DNA of 36,001 bases from Bradyrhizobium hipponense (GTDB taxonomy: Bacteria; Pseudomonadota; Alphaproteobacteria; Rhizobiales; Xanthobacteraceae). The notes below the pieces were generated by a model. It searched no databases. It was not told the origin of the DNA and worked only from the letters and a program-made list of their open reading frames with translations. Below, piece after piece: positions 1 to 9,565 of the stretch; position 1 is the first letter of the stretch; each line of letters starts with the position of its first letter. The stretch covers positions 1 to 36,001 of the forward strand of contig NZ_VSTH01000116.1 of the NCBI RefSeq assembly GCF_008123965.1. Reading direction: 5' to 3'. A program made the position numbers and the translations under genes.

Positions 1-4
1 TCGG

Positions 5-92
5 CCTCTCCCGCAAGCGGAAGAGGCGGAGCAAGCCCGCGGACAATCCGCGTGAAATCCAGATGCGATAGCCCTCCCCCTCCAGGGGAGGG
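5..92. repeat. cluster of short REP-like hairpins, probable terminator of the liv operon
   Basis: Three inverted repeats lie downstream of the minus-strand binding-protein gene that ends at 108. They are 5-26 (CCTCT/AGAGG plus CCGC/GCGG), 38-52 (CGCGGA/TCCGCG, 3-nt loop) and 72-92 (CCCTCCCC/GGGGAGGG, 5-nt loop). The last has the same stem arms as the hairpin at 35981-36001. There is no U-tract, so a terminator role is inferred from position only. They also fit the short intergenic repeat families of Bradyrhizobium-like genomes. Confidence 0.5.
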
Positions 93-107
93 TGAAATCG
101 CACCACA

Positions 108-1307
108 TCAAAACATCAGGTTGTCCTTCACCAGCACCCAGCGGCCGCCCTTGACCTGTTGCACCTGGGTGATGGTGCTGGCGAGATGGTCGGTCTTGGA
201 GAACTTCGTCGGAGGCGAGTTGAAGATGTCGATGAACTTGTCGCCGGATTCCAGCGCGTCCAGCATCTTCTGGCCGGTCAGATCCTTGCCCGCCTTCTGC
301 GCATAGAAGGCGAACGTCATCACCGCGTTGTAGCCGATGATGGCCTGGGTGTTGGCATCGGTGCCGAACGTCTTCTTGTAGGTGGCGAGCCAGTCCTTGA
401 CCTTGCCCTTGGCCGTGTCCTCGTAAGGAATCTCGAAGAGGGCGGCAGCGTAGAGGCCTTCCACGGCTTCCTTGCCGAGCATGGGTACCTCCATCACATT
501 GGTGGGCGTGGCGCCAAGGAAGGTAACCTCCCAGCCGAGCTTCTTGGCCTCGGTCATGGCGCCGATGGGCTCACGCAGGATCGCGCCGAGCACGACGAGG
601 TCGCAGCTGTCGGACTTCATCTTCGCGACCTGGGCGCTGAAGTCGGAGGCGCCGCGCTTGTAGCTTGTGATCGAGGCCGGCTGCACCTTCATGGCGGTGA
701 GCTGCTGGTTGAAGCCGTCGAGCACGTTTTTGCCGTACTCGTCATCCTGGTACATGATGCACGGCTTCTGGAAACTCTTCCACTCCATCATGTATTTCAC
801 GGCCGCGCGCGTGCTCTCGACATAGGGCAGCAGGTTGTTGAACTTCAGCCGCTCCTGCGGCTTGGCCGGATCGAACTTGAAGGTGAACTCGGCCGCCGTC
901 AGCGGGAAGAGCTGAAGCACCCCGGCGTCGAGCAGGATATCCTGCGCGGCGAGCACGGTCGGCGATCCCATTGCTCCCACCATCGCGAATATCTTGTCGC
1001 GCTCGATCAGTTTCTGCGAAGCCAGCACGGCCTTCTTCGGATCGTAGCCGCTGTCCTCGACGACCAGCCGAATCTTGCGGCCGTTGACGCCGCCCGCCGC
1101 GTTGACCTCCTCGACCGCCATCTTCATGCCGTTGGAGACCGGCACGCCCCAGCCTTTGACTGGACCCGACAGATCCTGATGGGTGCCGATGACGATCTCG
1201 GATCCCGAGATGCCTTCATTGGTGACCTTGGTTTGCGCTGCGGCCGGCAGACAGGTGAGCGCTACCGCGCCTACCGCAAGGCCGAACGTCCTCAACGATT
1301 TCGACAT
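108..1307 (-). CDS. branched-chain amino acid-type ABC transporter substrate-binding protein (Peripla_BP_6 family)
   Basis: This 399-residue exported binding protein should capture a solute in the periplasm and deliver it to the LivHM permease encoded upstream. The start at 1307 gives a clean Sec signal peptide (MSKSLRTFGLAVGAVALTCLPAAAQ, cleavage near residue 25). It is followed by the family's first strand, 'GISGSEIVIGTHQDLSGPVKGWG', split here as GISGSEIVIG then THQDLSGP. Segments such as GVNGRKIRLVVEDSGYDP and KLIERDKIFAMVGAMGSP are typical of LivK-like type I periplasmic binding proteins. The open frame continues upstream through the intergenic region, but only this start yields a signal peptide. 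It is the last gene of the minus-strand liv cluster, 80 bp after the acyl-CoA ligase. The substrate cannot be read from the sequence; the ligase neighbour points to a carboxylic acid. Confidence 0.93.
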   Translation of the reverse strand: MSKSLRTFGLAVGAVALTCLPAAAQTKVTNEGISGSEIVIGTHQDLSGPVKGWGVPVSNGMKMAVEEVNAAGGVNGRKIRLVVEDSGYDPKKAVLASQKLIERDKIFAMVGAMGSPTVLAAQDILLDAGVLQLFPLTAAEFTFKFDPAKPQERLKFNNLLPYVESTRAAVKYMMEWKSFQKPCIMYQDDEYGKNVLDGFNQQLTAMKVQPASITSYKRGASDFSAQVAKMKSDSCDLVVLGAILREPIGAMTEAKKLGWEVTFLGATPTNVMEVPMLGKEAVEGLYAAALFEIPYEDTAKGKVKDWLATYKKTFGTDANTQAIIGYNAVMTFAFYAQKAGKDLTGQKMLDALESGDKFIDIFNSPPTKFSKTDHLASTITQVQQVKGGRWVLVKDNLMF

Positions 1308-1339
1308 TGTCGTCTCCTCTCCATAAGGCCCATGTTGTA

Positions 1340-1374
1340 CGAAGGACGGGGCCATCGCTCCTTCGCCTTTTTTT
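1340..1374 (+). terminator. terminator-like hairpin on the plus strand, between two minus-strand genes
   Basis: CGAAGGA (1340-1346) pairs with TCCTTCG (1359-1365) across a 12-nt loop. CC and seven Ts follow on the plus strand. In the orientation of the flanking minus-strand genes the T-run becomes an A-run ahead of the stem, so it would not stop their transcription. It could stop antisense reading. A chance match is possible. Confidence 0.3.
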
Positions 1375-1387
1375 GGAACAAGATAAT

Positions 1388-3226
1388 TCAAGCCACAGCC
1401 CGTGCGCGATACATCGCGTCGATCTCGGCGGCGTAGCGCTTGTTCACGAAACCGCGCTTCAGCTTCATGGTCGGCGTCAGCTCCTCGTCCTCCGGGGTGA
1501 GCTGGCGCTCGATCAGATAGAACTTCTTGATGGTCTCGACGCGAGCGAAATTGCCGTTGACCTCTTCGATCTCGCGCCAGATCAGGTCCTGGACCTGCAT
1601 CGCACGGCACAGGCTGGCATAGTTGGTGAAGGGGATGTCGTGGTCCTGCGCGAACTTCTCGACGTTCTCCTGGTCGATCATGATGAGGCAGGTCAAATAC
1701 GGCCGCTTGTCGCCGATCACCACGGCGTCCGAGATGTAGGGCGAGAATTTGAGCTGGTTCTCGATCTCCGAGGGCGTGATGTTCTTGCCGCCGGAGGTGA
1801 TGATGATGTCCTTCATCCGGTCGGTGATCCTGATGAAGCCTTCGTTGTCGATGACGCCGACGTCGCCGGTGTGCAGCCAACCGCGCTGATCGATGGTCTC
1901 CGCGGTCTTTTCCGGCTGGTTGAGATAGCCCATGAACAGGAACTCGCCCCTGATCAGGATCTCGCCGTCGGGAGAGATCGCGACCTCGCCCCAGGGCACC
2001 GCCCTGCCGACCGAGCCGAGCTTGATCCGCTCCGCCGGCATCATGGTCGCGACCCCGCAATTCTCGGTCTGGCCGTAGACCTCGTGGATGTCGATGCCGA
2101 GCGCGAGATACCAGCGGATCAGGTCCGGCGCGATCGGCGCCGCGCCCGTGAACGCGATCCGGCAGCGGTCGAGCCCGATCATGCGGCGGATGTTGCGGAA
2201 CACGAGCTGGTAGGCGAGGCGGTTGGCCAGGCGCAGCGCCAGCGGCGGCGTCTTGCCCTCGATCCGGCAATCGACCATGCGATAGCCGACGTCGATGGCG
2301 CGCCGGTAGACCCATCGCTGGAGCGGCGTGGCGTCCTTCAGGGCGATGGTGATGGCGGAATAGAATTTCTCCCAGATCCGCGGCACTGCGAGGAAGACGG
2401 TCGGCTGCACCTCGCGCAGATTGTCCGGCACCGTCTCGGGACTCTCGGCGAAATTCATCACCGAGCCGAGCGCAACGGAGATGTAGTAGCCGCCGATCCG
2501 TTCGGCGACGTGGCAGAGCGGCAGGAAGATCAGCCGGTCGTCATCCTCCCGCGCCGGAATGAAATCGTTGGCGTGCCGCATCTGATGCGTGACGCTGCGG
2601 TTGGCGTGCATGGCGCCTTTGGGAGGGCCGGTCGTGCCGGACGTATAGACGAGAACGGCGAGATCGCCCGCGGCGCGACTGTCGATCATGTCCTGCCACA
2701 GCGCCTCACGGCCGACCATGTGGTTGCGGCCGAGCGCGCGGAACTCGTCGAGCGACATCACCATGTCGTCGGAGAAACCGCTGAGGCCCTCCATGTCGAA
2801 CACGACGATCCTCTGCAAGCTGGGACAGCACGCGCGGCAGGCGAGCACCTTGTCGAGCTGCTCCTCGTCCTCGGCGAAGATCAACTTTGTCCGGGAATCG
2901 TTGACGAGATATTCGACCTGGGAAGACGCATCGGTCGGATAGATGCCGGAGGACACGCCGCCGGCGCACAGGATGCCCATGTCGGCATAGACCCATTCCG
3001 GCACCGCGTTGGCGATAATGGAGGCGACGTCGCCGGCGATGAAGCCGGTCGCATGCAGCGCGTAGGCAATCTCTTTCGATATCTCCAGCCACTCGCGCCA
3101 ACTGGTCGGCTGCCAGATGCCGAACTTCTTCTCGCGGATCGCGGGCCGGTCGCCGCGCGTCTCCGCCGCACGCAAAAAGCTCCGTGCGATCGTGTCGGCG
3201 ACCGTCAGCACCGCCGTTCCGGCCAT
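1388..3226 (-). CDS. long-chain-type acyl-CoA ligase (AMP-dependent synthetase family)
   Basis: This 612-residue adenylate-forming enzyme should activate a carboxylic acid with ATP and join it to CoA. The ATP-binding motif VLVYTSGTTGPPKG is at 191-204, EVYGQTE at 382-388, WLHTGDVGVIDNEGFIRITD starts at 450, and DRMKDIIITSGGKNITPSEIE spans the hinge region from 469. The C-terminal PTMKLKR (585-591) holds the usual catalytic-lysine region. The length fits FadD15-like long-chain synthetases (about 600 aa) better than short-chain ones. The start at 3226 is preceded by AAGGAGGGAACGCGT, a strong ribosome-binding site, and begins directly in family sequence; the 65 codons of open frame further upstream include tandem-repeat DNA and are not likely translated. 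It lies inside a liv operon, between livF and the binding protein, which suggests CoA trapping of the imported solute. Confidence 0.93.
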   Translation of the reverse strand: MAGTAVLTVADTIARSFLRAAETRGDRPAIREKKFGIWQPTSWREWLEISKEIAYALHATGFIAGDVASIIANAVPEWVYADMGILCAGGVSSGIYPTDASSQVEYLVNDSRTKLIFAEDEEQLDKVLACRACCPSLQRIVVFDMEGLSGFSDDMVMSLDEFRALGRNHMVGREALWQDMIDSRAAGDLAVLVYTSGTTGPPKGAMHANRSVTHQMRHANDFIPAREDDDRLIFLPLCHVAERIGGYYISVALGSVMNFAESPETVPDNLREVQPTVFLAVPRIWEKFYSAITIALKDATPLQRWVYRRAIDVGYRMVDCRIEGKTPPLALRLANRLAYQLVFRNIRRMIGLDRCRIAFTGAAPIAPDLIRWYLALGIDIHEVYGQTENCGVATMMPAERIKLGSVGRAVPWGEVAISPDGEILIRGEFLFMGYLNQPEKTAETIDQRGWLHTGDVGVIDNEGFIRITDRMKDIIITSGGKNITPSEIENQLKFSPYISDAVVIGDKRPYLTCLIMIDQENVEKFAQDHDIPFTNYASLCRAMQVQDLIWREIEEVNGNFARVETIKKFYLIERQLTPEDEELTPTMKLKRGFVNKRYAAEIDAMYRARAVA

Positions 3227-3304
3227 ACGCGTTCCCTCCTTGCCGCTTCCTCTCCGCTGCCTGCCTTGCCGGCGGTCTGTTCTTGCGGATGGGCTAGTCC
3301 ATTT

Positions 3305-3376
3305 AACGCCAAATCTTGCTCTAACGCCAAATCTTGCTCCAACGCCAAGTCTTGCCCTAACGCCAAGTCTTCTTCT
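3305..3376. repeat. four tandem copies of an 18-bp unit across the 3' end of livF
   Basis: Units start at 3305, 3323, 3341 and 3359, with plus-strand consensus AACGCCAARTCTTGCYCY. The first two share AACGCCAAATCTTGCTC and the last two carry AACGCCAAGTCTT. The livF stop codon (complement of CTA, 3357-3359) sits at the junction of units 3 and 4. The fourth unit therefore encodes the very C-terminus of LivF and the other three are intergenic. Such arrays usually expand and contract by replication slippage, so copy number may differ between strains. Confidence 0.9.
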
Positions 3377-4145
3377 TTTTCCAGCGCCGCTCGCCTCGCG
3401 CGCCCTGTTCCTTGGCGCCAAGGTAGAATTCCTGAATGTCCTTCGAATGCATCAAGCGGTCGCAGGTGTCGTTCATGACGATACGGCCGATCTCCAGCAC
3501 ATAGCCGTAATGCGCCGTCTCCAGCGCCACTTTGGCATTCTGCTCGACCAGCAGGATCGACATGCCCTGCTCTTCGTTGACGCGGCGGATGATCGTGAAG
3601 ATCTCTTTCACCAGGATCGGCGACAGCCCGAGCGAGGGCTCGTCGAGCAGCAGAAGCGTCGGCCGGTTCATCAGCGCGCGGCCGATCGCCAGCATCTGCT
3701 GCTCGCCGCCGGAAAGCTGGCCGGCCGGCTGGTTGATGCGCTCTTTCAATCGGGGGAAATAGCCATAGACCCGCTCCATATCTTCCGCGACGCCGACGCG
3801 ATCCCGGCGCGGATAGGCGCCCATCGTCAGGTTCTCGCGCACCGAGAGGAACGGGAACACCTCGCGTCCTTCCGGCACATGACTGAGGCCGAGCCGCACG
3901 ATCTTGTCGGCTTCCATGCGCTGAATCGGCTTGCCCATGAACTCGATGGCGCCCTTCTGCGGGTCGAGAATGCCCGAGATCGTCTTGAGCACCGTGGTCT
4001 TGCCAGCGCCGTTGGCGCCCAGCAGCGTGACGATGCGGCCGCGCGGCACCTCCAGCGAGATGCCGCGGATCGCCATGATCGGCCCGTAATAGCTCTCGAT
4101 GTTGGAGAGCTTCAGGATGATCTCGGGGGTCACGGCGGCATCCAT
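3357..4145 (-). CDS. livF: branched-chain amino acid-type ABC transporter ATP-binding protein LivF
   Basis: One of two cytoplasmic ATPases powering the LivHM importer. The 262 residues show Walker A GANGAGKT (43-50), signature LSGGEQQ (144-150), Walker B LLLLDEP (164-170) and an H-loop region in which LVEQNAK replaces histidine, as is normal for LivF. The start at 4145 is 4 bp after the livG stop, and MDAAVTPEIILKLSNIESYYG is the expected N-terminus. An ATG 28 codons upstream lies inside livG and is not favoured. After the usual end near YLGAK (241-245) there is an extra basic tail, ERRWKKKKTWR, partly encoded by the 18-bp tandem repeat. That tail is probably a late extension created by the repeat. 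Confidence 0.93.
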   Translation of the reverse strand: MDAAVTPEIILKLSNIESYYGPIMAIRGISLEVPRGRIVTLLGANGAGKTTVLKTISGILDPQKGAIEFMGKPIQRMEADKIVRLGLSHVPEGREVFPFLSVRENLTMGAYPRRDRVGVAEDMERVYGYFPRLKERINQPAGQLSGGEQQMLAIGRALMNRPTLLLLDEPSLGLSPILVKEIFTIIRRVNEEQGMSILLVEQNAKVALETAHYGYVLEIGRIVMNDTCDRLMHSKDIQEFYLGAKEQGARGERRWKKKKTWR

Positions 4146-4149
4146 CGCT

Positions 4150-4908
4150 TCAGGCTCCGAGATACGCGGCGACGACGTCGGGATGCTGCTGCACCTCGGC
4201 GGGCGAGCCCATCGCCAGCACCCGGCCATAGTTCAGCGCGATGACGCGATCGGAGACGCGGTTGACCAGCGACATGTCGTGCTCGACCATCAGCACGGTG
4301 ATGCCGAGCTCGTTCTTCAGATCACGGATCCAGAACGACATGTCGTCGGTCTCCTCGACGTTGAGCCCCGACGAGGGCTCGTCGAGCAGGATCAGCTTCG
4401 GCTCCGAGCACAGCGCACGCGCCAGCTCGATCACCTTGCGTACGCCGTAAGGCAGGCCCGAGATCAGCTTGTCGCGATAGGGCTCGAGATCGAGGAATTC
4501 GATGACCTGCTCGACGCGGCGGCGATGCAGCTTCTCGTTGGCCCGCACACTCGGCAGAAATAACAGCTCCTGCCAGAGCTGCGTGGTCGAATGCCGGTGG
4601 CGCCCAACCAGGAGATTGGAAAGCACAGTCGCATTCTCGAACAGCTCGATGTTCTGGAAGGTGCGGGCAATGCCAAGCCTGGCGATGTCGTAGGGCGGCT
4701 GCTCCGTGATGTCCTGGTCCTCGAAGAAGATGCGGCCCGAGGTCGGCTGGTAGATCCGCGAGATCAGGTTGAAGATCGAACTCTTGCCGGCGCCGTTCGG
4801 CCCGATGATCGAAAGGATCTCGCCCTTTTCGAGCGCAAAGGACACCGCATCGACCGCCTTGAGCCCGCCGAAATGCAGCGACAGATTCTCGGCGCGAAAA
4901 TAGCTCAT
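4150..4908 (-). CDS. livG: branched-chain amino acid-type ABC transporter ATP-binding protein LivG
   Basis: The second ATPase of the importer, 252 residues. Walker A GPNGAGKS is at 36-43, the Q-loop region ARTFQNIELF at 81-90, and Walker B LILLDEPSSGLN at 172-183. The H-loop histidine is in MVEHDMSLV (207-215). The signature motif is relaxed: LPYGVRKVIELARAL at 152-166 replaces a canonical LSGGQ. LivG proteins often carry LxYGxxR, so this is a variant and not a defect. Its ATG overlaps the livM stop by 4 bp (ATGA), which implies translational coupling. GGAG lies 8 nt before the start. Confidence 0.94.
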   Translation of the reverse strand: MSYFRAENLSLHFGGLKAVDAVSFALEKGEILSIIGPNGAGKSSIFNLISRIYQPTSGRIFFEDQDITEQPPYDIARLGIARTFQNIELFENATVLSNLLVGRHRHSTTQLWQELLFLPSVRANEKLHRRRVEQVIEFLDLEPYRDKLISGLPYGVRKVIELARALCSEPKLILLDEPSSGLNVEETDDMSFWIRDLKNELGITVLMVEHDMSLVNRVSDRVIALNYGRVLAMGSPAEVQQHPDVVAAYLGA

Positions 4909-6056
4909 CGGTTGCGCTCCGACTTCACATAGATCTTCTGCCGCTTGAAGGTGGCGCGCTTGTAGAGCGGGAACAGCTGGAAGAAGAGCTTGATCTTCAG
5001 CCAGCGGCCGTAGAGTCCGAGCGGCTCGAACAGCACGAACAGCACGATGATGATGCCGTAGATCGCGCCCTTCAGGCCGTTGAGCGAGGCAAACGCAGCG
5101 ACCTTGGAGTGGACGTTTGCCGCGCTTTGTGTGCCGGCCCCGAACGTTGCGGCGATGCCCGCGATGATGCCGGGCATGTCGTCCTTCAGGTAGGTCAGGA
5201 AGGGATCGATCATCACGATGAAGATCGCGCCGAGCACCGCGCCGTGGAGGCTGAAAGTGCCGCCGATCAGGATCACGATGATGAACTCGATCGAGAGCTG
5301 CAGCGTGAACATTTCCGGAGAGATGAAGGAGAGCTTGTGCGCGAACAGGACGCCGGCAAAGCCGGTGATCGCCGCCGATATCGCAAAGGACTTCACCTTG
5401 TAGAGCGCGACATTGACGCCCATGCTGCGCGCCGCGGTCTCGCTGTCGCGGATGGCGACGAAGGCGCGCCCCGTCGGCGAACGCAGCAGGTTGAGTGTGC
5501 CGACGATGGTCAGCACCAGCACGGCCAGGCAGAGGAAATAGAAGGTCGGGCTGTCGCGCGAGACCGCGACGCCGAGCAGCGACAGCGCCTTGACGCGCAT
5601 GCCCTCGTTGCCGTTGGTGACGCTCTCCCAGCGCGCCAGGATCTCCTCGACAATGAAGGCGAAGGAGATGGTGGCGATGACGAGATAGATGCCCTGGAGC
5701 CGCAGCGCCGGGAAGCCGACCATCGCGCCGATCAGGCCGGTCAGGGCGCCTGCGGCCAGGAAATACACTGGGAACGGCACATTGTACTTCTGGAGATACG
5801 CTGCGGTGTATGCGCCGATCGCCAGGAAGGCGGCATGCCCGAGCGAGGCTTGCCCGGTAAAACCGGTCAGGATCAGCAGCGCCACGCCGACGGTTGCATA
5901 GATGCAGACGAAGACGAGCTGGCTCATCAGATAGCTGGAAAGCACGTAGGGCGCGATCAGCAGCGCTGCGAGCAGCACCCCATAGGAGACAACATAGCCC
6001 GAATGCGGAAACAGCCTGATGTCGTCCTCATAGTCGGTCTTGAACAGGAAGCGCAT
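4905..6056 (-). CDS. livM: branched-chain amino acid-type ABC transporter permease LivM
   Basis: Inner-membrane permease of 383 residues with about nine to ten hydrophobic segments. Family hallmarks are TGFTGQASLGHAAFLAIGAYTAAY in the N-terminal third (here written as TGFTGQASLGHAAF then LAIGAYTAAY) and the cytoplasmic coupling loop GRAFVAIRDSETAARSMGVN, where LivG/LivF dock. The N-terminus is a hydrophilic MRFLFKTDYEDD segment before the first membrane helix. The C-terminus is a basic tail rich in Lys and Arg. It starts 5 bp after the livH stop with AAGAAGG upstream of the ATG, and overlaps livG by 4 bp, so livHMG are tightly coupled. Confidence 0.94.
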   Translation of the reverse strand: MRFLFKTDYEDDIRLFPHSGYVVSYGVLLAALLIAPYVLSSYLMSQLVFVCIYATVGVALLILTGFTGQASLGHAAFLAIGAYTAAYLQKYNVPFPVYFLAAGALTGLIGAMVGFPALRLQGIYLVIATISFAFIVEEILARWESVTNGNEGMRVKALSLLGVAVSRDSPTFYFLCLAVLVLTIVGTLNLLRSPTGRAFVAIRDSETAARSMGVNVALYKVKSFAISAAITGFAGVLFAHKLSFISPEMFTLQLSIEFIIVILIGGTFSLHGAVLGAIFIVMIDPFLTYLKDDMPGIIAGIAATFGAGTQSAANVHSKVAAFASLNGLKGAIYGIIIVLFVLFEPLGLYGRWLKIKLFFQLFPLYKRATFKRQKIYVKSERNR

Positions 6057-6061
6057 CGCGT

Positions 6062-6937
6062 TCAGACCTTCTTGCGGAGGTGAAGGCCGAACAGACCTTC
6101 AGGCTTGAGCAAGAGCACGGCGAGCAGCACGATGTAGGGCGCGACGTCCTTCCAGCCCTCGGCCAGATAGAAGCCCGCCATGCTCTCGATCACGCCGATC
6201 AGGACGCCGCCGACCACCGCGCCGGGGATCGAGCCGAAGCCGCCGAGCACGGCTGCTGGAAACGCCTTGAGACCGAGCACGAGGCCGACATTGGAGTGGA
6301 TGAAGGTGATCGGCGCCAGCAGCACGCCGGCGCAGGTCGCGACCGCCGCGCTGATGGCCCAGACGATCGACACCACGCGCTTGACCGGGATGCCCATGTA
6401 ATAAGCGGCCAGCATGTTCTCGGAACTCGCCCGCATCGCGGTACCGAGCGTGGTCTTGTTGAAGAAGAGATAGAGCAGTGCGCAGAGGATAACGGTGGCC
6501 GATATCACCGAGAGCTTGTCATGGGCGAGCACCAGCGAGCCGATCCGCAGCACGCCCTGGCTGAATGGGGTATCGATCTTGAAATCGTCGGTGCCCCAGA
6601 TCATGCCGGAAACCGAGCGCAGGAAATAGCCGAGCCCGATCGTCGCCATGATGATGGAGAATTGCGGATAGCCGAGGATCGGCCGCACTACCACGCGTTC
6701 GGCCAGCATGCCGAACAGCGCCATGGCGGCCACCGCGGCGGCAAAGCCGACCCAGTAGTTCAGGCCCATCATGCCGATGAAGGTGAAGGCGAAGAAGCCG
6801 CCCAGCATCATCAAATCGCCCTGGGCGAAATTGACGACCTCGGTCGCCTTGTAGACCAGCACGAAGCCGAGCGCGATCAGGCCGTAGACGCAGCCGAGCG
6901 CAATACCGCTGACCAGCTGCTGAACGAAATCCAGCAT
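6062..6937 (-). CDS. livH: branched-chain amino acid-type ABC transporter permease LivH
   Basis: The first gene of the operon, a 291-residue inner-membrane permease that pairs with LivM. The start at 6937 gives MLDFVQQLVSGIALGCVYGL, the normal LivH beginning. It is preceded by GGGAGGATGTGCGGCG, a good ribosome-binding site. The open frame runs 33 codons further upstream with no family match. Hallmarks are ALGFVLVYKATEVVNFAQGD, with the conserved NFAQGD stretch, MRASSENMLAAYYMGIPV in the coupling loop, and AFPAAVLGGFGSIPGAVVGG near the C-terminus. About eight membrane helices are evident. Confidence 0.94.
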   Translation of the reverse strand: MLDFVQQLVSGIALGCVYGLIALGFVLVYKATEVVNFAQGDLMMLGGFFAFTFIGMMGLNYWVGFAAAVAAMALFGMLAERVVVRPILGYPQFSIIMATIGLGYFLRSVSGMIWGTDDFKIDTPFSQGVLRIGSLVLAHDKLSVISATVILCALLYLFFNKTTLGTAMRASSENMLAAYYMGIPVKRVVSIVWAISAAVATCAGVLLAPITFIHSNVGLVLGLKAFPAAVLGGFGSIPGAVVGGVLIGVIESMAGFYLAEGWKDVAPYIVLLAVLLLKPEGLFGLHLRKKV

Positions 6938-7049
6938 CGCCGCACATCCTCCCGACACAACAAGCGGTTCTTCGTGACCGCCTCGTCGCATCTTGTGTCC
7001 AGCCGCTACGCAGTCGTTTCGCCGCGTTAGCGCCATTTGTCCGAAACCA

Positions 7050-7078
7050 ATTCAGCCTGAACCGCCAAGCGCTGTCAA
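7050..7078 (-). promoter_or_regulatory. candidate housekeeping promoter of the liv operon
   Basis: On the minus strand TTGACA (7078-7073) is a perfect -35 box, followed by a 17-bp spacer and CTGAAT (7055-7050) as a weak -10. This would start transcription near 7043 and leave a leader of about 105 nt before livH. The -35 is exact and the spacing ideal, but the -10 matches only in part. Confidence 0.4.
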
Positions 7079-7199
7079 CAAACGGTGACTTGCCTTTAGT
7101 CCAAACCGGATGACGGAATTTGTCGGCCGTAGATTCACGGTGCCGAAACATCTTCAAGTCATGGTCGCGGGCGATGCAAAACCGGATGGTGTGGCCGTC

Positions 7200-7945
<746 letters not shown>

Positions 7946-7949
<4 letters not shown>

Positions 7950-9472
7950 GCTCGGCGACCGCGCTCTCCTGGTTTGCCCGCCACGAGCTCCGGCTCGCCT
8001 GGCGCGAATGGCTCGCCATGATGACCGGCGGCCGGCGCAAGCGGACCCGCGCCGCCGTCATTGGCCTGCTGTTCTTCGCTGCGTTCCTGCACGTGCCGGC
8101 CTGGGCGGTGATCGGCCGCTTCGCCGATCTGCAACTGCCGCTCGACAAATCCTCCCTGATCGTAATCTCGGCGACGATCTTCCTGGCCTGGACGCTGATG
8201 CTGTCGCAGGCGATCGAATCGGTGACGCGGGTCTTTTACGCCCGCGCCGACCTCGACCTGATCATGTCGTCGCCCGCGACCTTGGCCAATCTGTTCTCGG
8301 TTCGTATTGCCGCGATCGCGCTGGCGATCACGATGATGGCGCTGCTGTTCTCGACGCCGTTCATCGACGTGCTGGTGATCGGCGGTGGCGCGCGATGGCT
8401 GACCGCCTTCGGCGTCGTCGTCGCCATGGGCCTGTCAGCTACTGCGATCGCGATTGCCGTCACCATCCTCCTGTTTCGGCTGATCGGCCCGGCGCGGACG
8501 CGCTTCGTGGCCCAGATCCTGGCCGCGATCATCGGCGCCGGCTTCGTGATTGCGCTCCAGGTCGCCGCGATCATGTCCTACGGCACGCTGTCGCGCTTCA
8601 CCATCCTGACCTCCGGTACGGTGGCCGACCATGCTCCCGATGTCGACAGCATCTGGTGGTGGCCCGCGCGGGCGACCATGGGCGACAGCGAGGCGCTGCT
8701 GCTGCTTCTGGCGCTTGGGCTCGTGCTGCTCGGAAGCGTGATGGCGATCTTCTCGGGCCGCTTTGCGGACACCGCAATCGATGCCGCCGCTTACGGCAGG
8801 TCCGGCCGGAGACGTGCGAAGGAGCGTCGCTTTCGCGGCGGATCGCGGCAGCAGGCGCTGCGGCGCAAGGAATTCATGCTGCTGTGGCGCGATCCCTGGC
8901 TGATCTCGCAAACCCTGATGCAGCTGCTCTATCTGGTGCCGCCGGCGCTCCTGCTCTGGCGCAGCTTTGCCGACAGCTCTGCGGCGCTGACGCTGATCTC
9001 GCCTGTCATCGTCATGGCGGCGGGACAACTTGCCGGCGGACTCGCCTGGCTGACGATTTCGGGGGAGGACGCTCCCGATCTGGTCGCGACCGCACCATTG
9101 ACGCCGTCCAGCGTCAGCCGCGCCAAGATCGAGGTGGTGCTGATTGCGGTCGCCGTCATCTTCAGCCCGCTGGTCGCGGCGCTGGCCTCCGCCTCACCCT
9201 ACCAAGCTGTGATCACTGGGGTTGCGGTTATCATCAGCGCGGCCTCCGCCACCGCGATCCAGCTTTGGTTCCGGGTTCAGGCCCGGCGCAGCCAGTTTCG
9301 CCGCCGCCAGACCTCGTCGCGGCTTGCAACTTTCGCGGAAGCTTTCTCGTCCATCGGCTGGGCCGCCACCGCCGCGCTCCTGCTCACCCTGCCTCTCGCC
9401 GGCCTCATCAGCGGCCTGATCACCGCGAGCCTGATCGCCATCACCTGGAAGTTCAGCCCGCGACGGGAATAG
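7946..9472 (+). CDS. ABC-2 type exporter membrane protein
   Basis: A 508-residue integral membrane protein with about ten to twelve hydrophobic stretches, encoded in a 4-bp overlap with its ATPase gene. The first helix (AAVIGLLFFAAFLHVPAWAV) follows a basic cytoplasmic N-terminus. A long hydrophilic basic loop, RRAKERRFRGGSRQQALRRKEF, divides the protein into two halves. The half after it begins with LLWRDPWLISQTLMQLLYL, which resembles the start of a second ABC-2 membrane module. The large size fits the fused two-module permeases of this type. The cargo cannot be predicted from the sequence. Confidence 0.85.
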
Positions 9473-9565
9473 AGATGCGACACTGACGCGCTCTTGATCG
9501 CGCCCTGTTGGCCACGCGCTGCATTGCACGCTAGACTTTCCCCGCGCGTCATCGGGGACGGATTC

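Noticed and set aside
1308..2315. Extended open frame joined upstream to the liv binding protein.
   Set aside because: The part before 1307 is out of frame with the ligase gene and lacks homology signals; the signal peptide marks the true start.
1307..3478. Long plus-strand open frames over the acyl-CoA ligase and liv genes.
   Set aside because: They are shadows of high-GC minus-strand genes; the products have no family motifs, while the minus strand has complete adenylation and ABC motifs.
4602..4606. Loss of function in LivG because its signature motif is not LSGGQ.
   Set aside because: LivG proteins commonly have a relaxed LxYGxxR form; Walker A, Walker B and H-loop are intact.
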